Of a stretch of DNA of 64,000 nucleotides, positions 1 to 7,455 are shown piece by piece. Source of the DNA: Pirellulaceae bacterium (GTDB lineage Bacteria > Planctomycetota > Planctomycetia > Pirellulales > Pirellulaceae); contig JAHDXO010000008.1 of NCBI GenBank assembly GCA_023382975.1, forward strand, positions 124,001-188,000, written 5' to 3'. Numbering within the stretch: position 1 is the stretch's first letter; each line of letters opens with the position of its first letter. The notes under the pieces were generated by a model. It did not search any database and was not told the origin of the DNA. It saw only the letters and a program-made list of their open reading frames with translations. Made by a program: the position numbers and the translations under genes.

Positions 1-1141
1 CTTGGAATTCCTGGGGATTGGCCTGAATCAGCAGCAGCTCGCCGCGCTCGTCCAATGCGAGAATCCGCTGGCCCTGTCCGACCAGACTCCAGTAGGCCCC
101 GTATGGCTGGCTGATCCACGTGATCTCGCCATCGGACAACCGGATGCAGGCGGCCCGTTGGTTTCGCATGTGCAGATAGGCGTGGCCGTCGATGACCAGT
201 GGCGTGGACATGTAGCCCTGCAAGCGGTTGTCCCACGCTTTCTCGGTCTGCCAGTCGCCGCCGCTTTCCGTCAGCCGGATCAACTGGCTTCGTCCTCCAT
301 AGCTGCTGGTGAAGACGGCGGATTCATGGACGGTTGGCGTCAAGATATTCATCCCGCGAAAAGCCTCGATGTCCTGCGACCAGAGCACCCGGCCGTCTTC
401 CGGATCGACGCCCGCCAGTTTCTCCCTGGTCTGAACCAAAAGCTGATTTCGGCCTGCCACCTCGGCCAGATACGGGGACGAGAACGCGCTGCCCCACATC
501 CCGCCCTCGTCCTTCAGAGACTGCCAGACAATCTGTCCGGTACGCTTCTGCAGTTTCACCAGGGATGCGCCGGCTTGAACGTAAAGCGATTCGCCGGAAA
601 CAAGCGGCGAGCTGACGAAACCGAACGCCGGCAGCGGCGTCTTCAACTGCTCGACGAAATCAACTCGCCAGATTTCCTTTCCGTCCTCCGCATTCAGACA
701 AACCAACACGTCGCGCATTCCAGCGACGAACAGCCGCCCGTCGTCCAGCGCCGGCGTGGACCGGATCCAACTGCCGTTGGTGGCCGCGAAAAACGGCACG
801 GACATCGAGCCTTCCCACTTCGCTTCCCAAACCTGTTTTCCGGTGGTCAAGTCAAAGGCCCGCACCACTTCAAACTTCTTGTCCAGCGTCTCCGTGGTGT
901 AAACCTTGCCCTGACCGACAATCGGACCCGAGTAGCTGGGGCCAAGTTCGACGCGCCACAACTGTTGCAGAGCGTCGCCCCCGATCCGGTCGGGCCAGGT
1001 GTCCGAAGCCACCATGCCGTCGCGCGACGGCCCGCGCCACTGAGGCCACTCGGCCGGAGTATCCTCGGCAAGGGCCGGGACACCGCCAGCGAGCACAAGC
1101 AGCCAGGACATGAATAAGCGGGTAAGCGGTTGTTTCAACAT
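1..1141 (-). CDS. PQQ-like beta-propeller repeat protein (3' end outside window)
   Basis: The frame opens at an ATG at 1141 and stays open to the window edge, giving about 380 residues. The N-terminus reads as a signal peptide (MLKQPLTRLFMSWLLVLAGG, then VPALAED). The body has recurring PQQ-type blades in the style of BamB: WPQWRGPSRDG near the start, then repeated 'DLTTGKQVW', 'AEDGKEIW' and 'DPEDGRVLW' elements. Proteins of this type are common in planctomycetes and are exported; the ligand is unknown. The gene begins 19 nt after the stop of the MerR-like regulator on the same strand, so the two are probably cotranscribed. The extreme C-terminus is missing because the window ends. The family call is secure; a specific function is not. 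Confidence 0.85.
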   Translation of the reverse strand, partial: MLKQPLTRLFMSWLLVLAGGVPALAEDTPAEWPQWRGPSRDGMVASDTWPDRIGGDALQQLWRVELGPSYSGPIVGQGKVYTTETLDKKFEVVRAFDLTTGKQVWEAKWEGSMSVPFFAATNGSWIRSTPALDDGRLFVAGMRDVLVCLNAEDGKEIWRVDFVEQLKTPLPAFGFVSSPLVSGESLYVQAGASLVKLQKRTGQIVWQSLKDEGGMWGSAFSSPYLAEVAGRNQLLVQTREKLAGVDPEDGRVLWSQDIEAFRGMNILTPTVHESAVFTSSYGGRSQLIRLTESGGDWQTEKAWDNRLQGYMSTPLVIDGHAYLHMRNQRAACIRLSDGEITWISQPYGAYWSLVGQGQRILALDERGELLLIQANPQEFQ

Positions 1142-1160
1142 CGGTATCTTCCTCTGTCCC

Positions 1161-2129
1161 TCATTTTTCCGTGGAGTCGTACCTGTGAGAATTCGGATCC
1201 AGACCGCCAGGCCCGAAGTCGCTCGACTTCGGCTGCGGAGGCGACGCATCCGTGTCGCCAGACGTTGCGGGAACCGCGGCCAGAGACCTGGCAAATGTCT
1301 CCAGATGCCGCAGATTGTCGCAGAAGGACGCGTAGTGGATTCGCCGCCGGAGCCTCTCGTGCAGGGCTTGCCCGCCCACGACAAACGCGGTCTCGGGAGG
1401 AGCACTCGCGTACAGTGCCTCGTAGTCCCGGACGAAATCCATCTCGCTTTCGATGTGCGAAACGCTCATCCAAAACAACCGCGGACGATGATGGGCGATC
1501 GCCGCCCGTAGCGTAGCGAACGGCAATCCGACCCCCAGGTTGTGAGTGTTCCATCCGCCGCGGCGCAGGATCAGATCGACCATCGCATTGGGGACGTGGT
1601 AAGGATCGCACTCGGGAGTCCCCCCGATTGCCAGCGCGGCGGTCGGTTCCGGTTCGGGAATGGCTTGTCGAATTTCGTGCAAAATTCGCAGACTGATCTC
1701 GCACGCCCGGCGCTCCTGATAGACGTCCGCGTCTCCACAACTCCACAGATCGCCGATTTCGTTCAGGGACCGAGCCAGCACCTCGTCCAAAATCGCCGCC
1801 AAATCGTGATTGGCAACGAAAAGATCCAGAATTATGCCGCGAGCCTGTTGTTCTTCGCCCGCTACCAGCGCATCACGAAACGCCGGCTGCGCTCGATCCA
1901 ACATCCGCTCGGTCGAACCCGAAGTGACCGGCATCCCGAGCATTTCCGGGCAGGCGACGCGATACTCGCGCTTCTGCAGGAATTCGATGACCGCAGCAAT
2001 CGCGATTCGGCGATGGCCGCCAGCGGTTCGGACAGTCGCGATCTCCCCCTGATCGCACCAGCGTTTCACCGACGACTCGCTGACTCGGAGTGCCCGAGCC
2101 AATTGTTTGGGCGAGACTTGTGCTTTCAT
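1161..2129 (-). CDS. MerR-like HTH regulator with degenerate B12-binding domain
   Basis: The protein has 322 residues from the ATG at 2129; an upstream in-frame ATG at 2177 would add 16 unlikely residues. Residues 5-52 form a MerR/excisionase-type helix-turn-helix (SPKQLARALRVSESSVKRW, then GGHRR). Residues about 75-155 look like the four-helix bundle of CarH/LitR photoreceptors, and 160-270 like the Rossmann-type cobalamin domain. Key residues are altered. The W-x9-EH motif reads W129-x9-E139-R140. The DxHxxG loop reads DPYHVP (175-180), so Tyr stands where the cobalt-ligating His belongs. The later G252-G253 pair is kept. In the known family these residues bind B12, so this member may act without B12, as Myxococcus CarA can. 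It lies directly upstream of a PQQ propeller gene. The fold is well supported; ligand and target are unknown. Confidence 0.8.
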   Translation of the reverse strand: MKAQVSPKQLARALRVSESSVKRWCDQGEIATVRTAGGHRRIAIAAVIEFLQKREYRVACPEMLGMPVTSGSTERMLDRAQPAFRDALVAGEEQQARGIILDLFVANHDLAAILDEVLARSLNEIGDLWSCGDADVYQERRACEISLRILHEIRQAIPEPEPTAALAIGGTPECDPYHVPNAMVDLILRRGGWNTHNLGVGLPFATLRAAIAHHRPRLFWMSVSHIESEMDFVRDYEALYASAPPETAFVVGGQALHERLRRRIHYASFCDNLRHLETFARSLAAVPATSGDTDASPPQPKSSDFGPGGLDPNSHRYDSTEK

Positions 2130-2427
2130 GGATGCGGTTTCCGGGCGACGAAAATTTCCACAGGGATAGTGTAGCAAGTCGGGAAGTCCGCATGGCCCCG
2201 GTGGCCCTTTCGTCGGTCGGCCGTACCCGGCCCGCCTCGGTTGAGCTGTATAGGCCGACGCACGGGTCCGCTCTCCCGGTTCAGAAACATCCGAATTCTC
2301 AAGATTTCAGCCATGGCGCCACAGCGAATAGACGGGCCGCGAGGTTTTCGACTGGACGCTGCGCTAGTCGGCTGGTTAGGATGATGGCCTGCTCGAAACC
2401 AGACACACCCTGCGGGGAAGCAAACGC
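2130..2427. promoter_or_regulatory. Divergent intergenic region
   Basis: This 298-bp gap separates the start codons of the MerR-like regulator (-) and the kinase operon (+), so it must hold both promoters. No clear -35/-10 pair or operator palindrome could be picked out by eye. Confidence 0.4.
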
Positions 2428-3591
2428 ATGTCAACGACCACGACGGCACGCAATAAACAGCATACCTTTCATCTCTCGTCCACCGACGAACAGTACGCCT
2501 TTGAAACCAGTGAGAAACCGGACAACGAGCTCGTGGAATCCTACAACAGCCTGTTGTCACCCAATCGGCTGAATTGGACTGTCCATTATCATGTGCTCCG
2601 CCATTTGGGCTCCGGGGGCCAGGGCGTTGTTTATCTGACGCAGCAACTGGGCGCCGACGGATTCACCGTTCCGGTGGCGCTGAAGATCTTTGATCCGGGC
2701 CGCTACGACGACGCTCGGATGTACGACGAGGCGATGGGCCGCATCGCGCGGGTTTCCGCGCGGGTCGCCCAGATCAACCAAGACAATCTGTTGGACGTCC
2801 AGCATTTTGTCGACCGCGACCGCATCCGCATGATGGTCATGGAGTGGATCGACGGTTACGACCTGCGCCAGTTGCTGTGCAACCAGACGTTCAACCGGGT
2901 TCGCGACCGAGTCAGCGCGCGGCGCTGGGACTATATCAACAACGTGATTGCCACGCGCGGCCCCGAGCAACCGCGGTTTAAGCCCGGTGTGGCGGTGGCG
3001 ATTGTGCGCGAGTGCCTGGCGGCGCTGGCCGCGCTGCATCGCGAAAAGATCGTGCATGGCGACATCAAACCTTCGAACGTCATGCTCAAGCGGACCGGGA
3101 CGGCCAAGATCATCGATATCGGTTCCGCCTTCGACCAGAACGACGCGCCCAAGCAGCAGACCTGTACGCCGACATACGCGGCGCCGGAGGTACTGCAAGG
3201 CATCTCGAACACACCGCGCAGCGATCTGGCGTCGTTAGGCTACGTGCTGATCGAGATGCTGTCGGGACGCCAGCCATTCAAGGGCCTGACGGCCTATTCG
3301 GACCTGTTGGCGGCCAAGTACAAGCTGCCCAAGCAACTGCACGACATCTTGCCCGAGGATGTGAGTTGCAACGAACTGCTGATGAGCTTCTGCCGCGGAC
3401 TGATCAGCCCGGACCCGATGCTGCGGTTTCCGGACGCGGAAGCGGCCACGCTGGTCAAGGACGGCGCGGCGGCCTTTCTGCGCCAATTGGTCAAGGGGGA
3501 CATGTCCAGCGAGTACGAAAACGAGATTCGACTGCTGATCGAAGAGCTGCGGGAATTGGACGGCATCGACCAGGATTCTCACACCCGCTGA
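2428..3591 (+). CDS. Serine/threonine protein kinase (Hanks type), soluble
   Basis: The protein has 387 residues. The kinase domain spans about residues 52-350. The glycine loop is GSGGQG (61-66), the ATP-anchoring lysine is K86 (VALKIF), the catalytic loop is HGDIKPSN (210-217), the metal loop is DIG (230-232) in place of DFG, and APE follows at 252-254. HGD instead of HRD makes it a non-RD kinase, so activation-loop phosphorylation is probably not its on-switch. The DIG variant keeps the aspartate. No transmembrane segment is seen, unlike the later kinase-WD40 protein. It is first in a tight + strand cluster: MnmE starts 18 nt after its stop, then the TPR glycosyltransferase. The C-terminal tail of about 40 residues is acidic and helical. 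The kinase assignment is firm; the substrate is unknown. Confidence 0.93.
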   Translation: MSTTTTARNKQHTFHLSSTDEQYAFETSEKPDNELVESYNSLLSPNRLNWTVHYHVLRHLGSGGQGVVYLTQQLGADGFTVPVALKIFDPGRYDDARMYDEAMGRIARVSARVAQINQDNLLDVQHFVDRDRIRMMVMEWIDGYDLRQLLCNQTFNRVRDRVSARRWDYINNVIATRGPEQPRFKPGVAVAIVRECLAALAALHREKIVHGDIKPSNVMLKRTGTAKIIDIGSAFDQNDAPKQQTCTPTYAAPEVLQGISNTPRSDLASLGYVLIEMLSGRQPFKGLTAYSDLLAAKYKLPKQLHDILPEDVSCNELLMSFCRGLISPDPMLRFPDAEAATLVKDGAAAFLRQLVKGDMSSEYENEIRLLIEELRELDGIDQDSHTR

Positions 3592-3609
3592 TTCGACCGG
3601 ACTGCCGCC

Positions 3610-4977
3610 GTGAACGAGGAAGACACCATCGCCGCGGTCGCTTCGCCGCCCGGCGGCGCGTTTCGAGGGATCGTGCGCATCAGCGGTCCCGGCACGATGG
3701 CCTGCCTGCGGACCTGTTTTCAGGTTCCGGGGGGCGAGTCGTGCGATTGGGACGCGATCCGGCAAGCCCACGTTGTTCCCGGGGCCATGAAACTCGGGCC
3801 GCCGCTCGGCGATCTGCCGTGCGATGTGTACTTCTGGCCTGGGCCGCGGAGTTTCACCCGCCAGACCGTGGCCGAGATCCACACGATCGGTTCGCCGCCG
3901 CTGCTCGAAGCCGTCCTGCGCACCGTCTGCGCCGCCGGCGCGCGGCTGGCGCGTCCCGGCGAGTTCACGCTGCGCGCCTTCTTGGCCGGACGGATCGATC
4001 TGACTCAGGCCGAAGCCGTGCTGGGCGTGATCGACGCCCGCGACCGGCACCAACTGGATTCGGCCCTGCAGCAACTGGCCGGCGGACTCGCCCGACCCCT
4101 TGCCCAACTGCGCGACCAATTGCTCGACCTGCTGGCGGATCTCGAAGCGGGTCTGGACTTCGTCGGCGAAGACATTCGCTTTATCACGGACGAAGAACTG
4201 GAGGAACGACTGGCTGAGTCGGTCGGACACCTGAGGGCGTTGGAGGGCCAGATGACCCGGCGAGCCGAAACCGGGGAAGTCTTCCGCATCGCGTTGGCCG
4301 GCTGGCCCAACGTGGGCAAGAGCAGTCTGTGGAACGCTTTGGTCGGCCAACCGGCGGCGATCGTTTCGGATTCGGCCGGCACCACGCGCGATTATCTCAC
4401 GCGGCGAGTCACCATCGGCGGCCTAAATTGCTTGCTGATCGACACCGCAGGCATCGACCCCGCCGCGCCGGACGACATCTCCGCCACGGCGCAACAACTG
4501 GGGACCGAACAGACTCGGCAAGCTGATTTGCGGCTGTGGTGCATCGACGCCACGCGGCCGCTGAACGACTGGGAACGGGCCAACCTACCCCCGGCGAATA
4601 GTCCTCGCCACTTGCGCGTGTTGACCAAGATCGATCAAGGGACCGCGGCGGCGTTGCCCGACGATGCGATCCCGACCAGCAGCCGGACGGGCGCCGGGCT
4701 GGACCGGCTGCGGGAAGCGATCTTTGAGGCCCTGTGGGGACAGTCGGACAGTGAATCGAGCGTCGTGACTTGTACCGCCTTGCGATGCCGCGATAGCCTG
4801 AGGCGAGCCGCGGACAGCCTGCAACATGCTCGCGAGCAACTGGCCCTCGCGGCCGGGGAGGAAATCGTCGCCGCCGAAATCCGCACCGCCCTGGACGAAC
4901 TGGGGCAAGTCGTCGGCGCCGTCTATACCGAAGACCTGCTCGATCGCGTGTTCAGCCGCTTCTGCCTCGGAAAGTAA
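3610..4977 (+). CDS. mnmE: tRNA modification GTPase MnmE
   Basis: MnmE (TrmE) works with MnmG to place the 5-(carboxymethyl)aminomethyl group on wobble uridine 34 of tRNA. The protein has 455 residues, normal for the family. It starts at GTG 3610 with the typical N-terminus (EDTIAAVASPPGGAFRGIVR) of the folate-binding TrmE_N domain. The helical domain follows. The G domain carries G1 GWPNVGKS (231-238), the DSAGTTRD switch (about 254-261), G3 DTAG (278-281) and a G4 written TKID rather than NKxD. The protein ends in FCLGK, the expected C-x-G-K with the catalytic cysteine C452. It lies 18 nt after the kinase gene and 16 nt before the next gene, an unusual neighbourhood for a housekeeping tRNA gene. 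Identification is firm. Confidence 0.97.
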   Translation: MNEEDTIAAVASPPGGAFRGIVRISGPGTMACLRTCFQVPGGESCDWDAIRQAHVVPGAMKLGPPLGDLPCDVYFWPGPRSFTRQTVAEIHTIGSPPLLEAVLRTVCAAGARLARPGEFTLRAFLAGRIDLTQAEAVLGVIDARDRHQLDSALQQLAGGLARPLAQLRDQLLDLLADLEAGLDFVGEDIRFITDEELEERLAESVGHLRALEGQMTRRAETGEVFRIALAGWPNVGKSSLWNALVGQPAAIVSDSAGTTRDYLTRRVTIGGLNCLLIDTAGIDPAAPDDISATAQQLGTEQTRQADLRLWCIDATRPLNDWERANLPPANSPRHLRVLTKIDQGTAAALPDDAIPTSSRTGAGLDRLREAIFEALWGQSDSESSVVTCTALRCRDSLRRAADSLQHAREQLALAAGEEIVAAEIRTALDELGQVVGAVYTEDLLDRVFSRFCLGK

Positions 4978-4993
4978 CGATTGGAAGTCCCAG

Positions 4994-7069
4994 ATGTCTC
5001 GCTCCGAACCCATGCAACAAGCGATCCAGGCCCAGCGTGCCGGGCGCCTCGAACAAGCCGAATCGGCGTACCGCAAGGTGTTGGCCGAACAACCTGACCA
5101 CGCGGCGGCGCACCACAACTTGGCGCTGCTCCTGCTACATCGGAACCAATTGGAGGCCGCGCTGGAACACATGCAAACGGCTGCGCGGTTGGAGCCCGAG
5201 TCGGTCGAGATCCTGAACAACCTGGGCGGCTTGCGCGAACGTTCCGGACAGTTGAGCGAAGCGATCGAGGCCTATCGACAAGCCGCGACAATCGCTTCCG
5301 AATCGCCGGTGCCGCACTGCAACCTGGGCGAGGCGCTGTGCAAGGCCGGGCGGATGCACGAAGGGCTTGTCGCGCTGCGCGCGGCAGCCACGCTCGATCC
5401 GGATCTGCCCGAAGCCTGGGCGGCGCTGGGAGCGGCGCTGCTGGACGGCGGCCAGCCGACGGCGGCGGCGGCCTCGCTGCAACGGGCCGTTCACTTGCGG
5501 CCGGAAGACGACCGGTCCTGGTGCCGGCTCGGCGATGCCCTGCAATCGCTGTCGCGGTTCGAGGAAGCCGCCGCGGCGTACGAGAAGGCGGCGCAGGGGA
5601 ATCCTCGCGGACTGGACACTTGGTACGGCCTGGGCCGGGCACGGATGGAATGCGGCCGGATCGTCCAAGCGGTCGAAGCTTTTCAACGCGTCTTGGCAAT
5701 CGATCCGCGGTACGGACTGGCCCTGCACGACCTGGGGAAATCCCTGTTCGAACTCGGCTGCCTCGAACAGGCGCTGCCTCTGCTCCGCCAAGCGGTCGAT
5801 GCCGGACCGGCTGCCGTGCGACAGCACGCCTTGGAAAACATCGCCATCATCGTGCCCGGCAGTCCCGCCGACGACAATGGCTCGATTCTCCAGTCGCGAA
5901 GAACCTGGGGCGCACAATGGCCATGTCGTCCGGCGCCGCCCCGCACCCGCGCCGCGGGCGAACCGCTGCGGATCGGCTACGTTTCCTCGTTCTTTCACCG
6001 GCCGAATTGGATGAAGCCGGTCCAGGCGGTGCTGCAGCACCATGATCGGCGGCAGTTCGAAATCCATCTGTTCTGCGACGGCCCGACGGATTCGCTGCCA
6101 GCGCAGTTCCGACTCCAGGCCCCGGACCGCATCCATGGAATCCAACGGCAGTCGAACGAAGCCGCGGCAGCGACAATCACCGCTCAACAAATCGACATCC
6201 TGGTGGACTTGAACGGCTACAGCGCGCCGCCTCGCATGGCGCTCTACCCGCTGCGTCCGGCGCCTGTACAAGTCGGCTGGTTCAACTACTACGCCACCAG
6301 CGGGCTCGATTGCTTCGATTATCTGATCGGGGACAAATACGTCGTTCCGGCGGCGGAAGAAGTGTTCTTCACGGAACGCATCTTGCGCGTGCCGCACAGC
6401 TACTTGACCTTCGGAGTCGACTACCCCGTGCCCGACGTGGCGCCGCCACCGGTACTGGCGGGCAATCCGCTGACGTTCGGAAGTTTGGCGTCGCAGTACA
6501 AGCTGACCGACGCCGTGATCGAGGCTTGGTCCGCGATCCTCAGTGCGTCTCCCACCTCGCGGCTGCTGATCCGCAACAAACGGCTGGACCGCCTCGATCA
6601 TCAGGAATTCGTGCGAGGCCGGTTCGCCGCGCATGGAATTTCGCCGGATCGGGTGCTGCTCGAAGGTCCGGCGGACCATTTCAAATTCCTGGACACGTAC
6701 CGCCGCATCGATGTGGCCTTGGACCCGTTCCCCTATAGCGGCGGCACGACCACGATGGAGGCCCTATGGCAGGGCGTCCCTGTTGTGACGTTCGACGGCG
6801 ACCGCTGGGCCGCGCGCACCAGCGTGTCGCTGTTGCGCTCCGCCGGATTGGACGAGTTCGTCGGGCGCGATCTTCAGGAGTACGTGCAGATCTGCATCCG
6901 GCTCGCCAACTCGCCGGATACGCCCGAGCGGCTGGCGACGTTGAGAGCGGGTCTGCGCGATCAACTGCGCTGTTCGCCGGTATGCGACAGCGCTGGATTC
7001 ACCCGGGCCATGGAAGACTTGTACCGCCAGATCTCGTCGGAATGGCGAGTCGGCATCACTTCAGTTTGA
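4994..7069 (+). CDS. TPR protein with SPINDLY/O-GlcNAc transferase-like domain (GT41)
   Basis: The protein has 691 residues from the ATG at 4994; an in-frame start further upstream would lie inside mnmE and is rejected. Residues about 5-290 are tandem tetratricopeptide repeats (for example RAGRLEQAESAYRKVLAEQP), as in eukaryotic OGT and SPINDLY. Residues about 315-690 form the GT41 catalytic region, with YVSSFFHRPNW at its start, HSYLTFGV in the middle and DPFPYSGGTTTMEALWQGVP near residue 576, which is the nucleotide-sugar-binding end of the family. Members glycosylate Ser/Thr of target proteins. It is the third gene of a kinase-MnmE-OGT cluster, which suggests, but does not prove, linked protein modification. 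The stop overlaps the convergent small gene by 14 nt. Confidence 0.93.
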   Translation: MSRSEPMQQAIQAQRAGRLEQAESAYRKVLAEQPDHAAAHHNLALLLLHRNQLEAALEHMQTAARLEPESVEILNNLGGLRERSGQLSEAIEAYRQAATIASESPVPHCNLGEALCKAGRMHEGLVALRAAATLDPDLPEAWAALGAALLDGGQPTAAAASLQRAVHLRPEDDRSWCRLGDALQSLSRFEEAAAAYEKAAQGNPRGLDTWYGLGRARMECGRIVQAVEAFQRVLAIDPRYGLALHDLGKSLFELGCLEQALPLLRQAVDAGPAAVRQHALENIAIIVPGSPADDNGSILQSRRTWGAQWPCRPAPPRTRAAGEPLRIGYVSSFFHRPNWMKPVQAVLQHHDRRQFEIHLFCDGPTDSLPAQFRLQAPDRIHGIQRQSNEAAAATITAQQIDILVDLNGYSAPPRMALYPLRPAPVQVGWFNYYATSGLDCFDYLIGDKYVVPAAEEVFFTERILRVPHSYLTFGVDYPVPDVAPPPVLAGNPLTFGSLASQYKLTDAVIEAWSAILSASPTSRLLIRNKRLDRLDHQEFVRGRFAAHGISPDRVLLEGPADHFKFLDTYRRIDVALDPFPYSGGTTTMEALWQGVPVVTFDGDRWAARTSVSLLRSAGLDEFVGRDLQEYVQICIRLANSPDTPERLATLRAGLRDQLRCSPVCDSAGFTRAMEDLYRQISSEWRVGITSV

Positions 7070-7310
7070 AGTGGATCGTCCCGCCCCGGTCGGAATGGAA
7101 CGTGCCGTCGACATATAGCTTCTTGTTGACTTCCTCCTCGAGACCTTCGATCGTGTAGACGGTCTTGCCGTCCGCGTCCCATTCGGTACTGCGGTTCAAT
7201 TTCAGGCCCTTGATCTCGGCCGTCTTGTCCTTGACAACACCCGCGCCCTTGTCGGCGACGAGCTTGCCTTTTTCCTTCACCACGACGTTCTTCACCTTGC
7301 GGTCTGGCAT
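7056..7310 (-). CDS. Small conserved-looking protein, function unknown
   Basis: The protein has 84 residues from the ATG at 7310, with a GGAG ribosome-binding site about ten bases upstream. It is highly charged and lysine-rich: MPDRKVKNVVVKEKGKLVAD, then an alternating beta-strand pattern ending in GGTIHFKLK. No signal peptide, membrane segment or family motif is recognised. Its last 14 bases overlap the end of the convergent TPR glycosyltransferase gene. A longer in-frame extension upstream to 7622 lacks a ribosome-binding site and overlaps other genes, so it was not used. Confidence 0.65.
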   Translation of the reverse strand: MPDRKVKNVVVKEKGKLVADKGAGVVKDKTAEIKGLKLNRSTEWDADGKTVYTIEGLEEEVNKKLYVDGTFHSDRGGTIHFKLK

Positions 7311-7455
7311 CAGAGACTCCTTCGAGAAAAGACTGAGCGACGGGACTAGCGGGGATGCAAGTCCAGAAAGCGTCGCCGCTTCGTTACATAAGAGAAGCGG
7401 CATGGATGCTGTATCGTAGAGGATGATGGAAGTCTTGACAACGATCCGGTGAGCC

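Noticed and set aside
2-1117. A 371-codon open frame on the + strand
   Set aside because: It mirrors the PQQ propeller gene on the - strand, which has a signal peptide and blade motifs; the + frame has no family resemblance.
3012-4217. A 401-codon + frame across the kinase and mnmE
   Set aside because: Arginine-rich shadow of two well-supported genes in another phase.
4826-4993. Upstream extension of the TPR glycosyltransferase
   Set aside because: It lies within mnmE in another phase and lacks a ribosome-binding site; the ATG at 4994 begins the first TPR.
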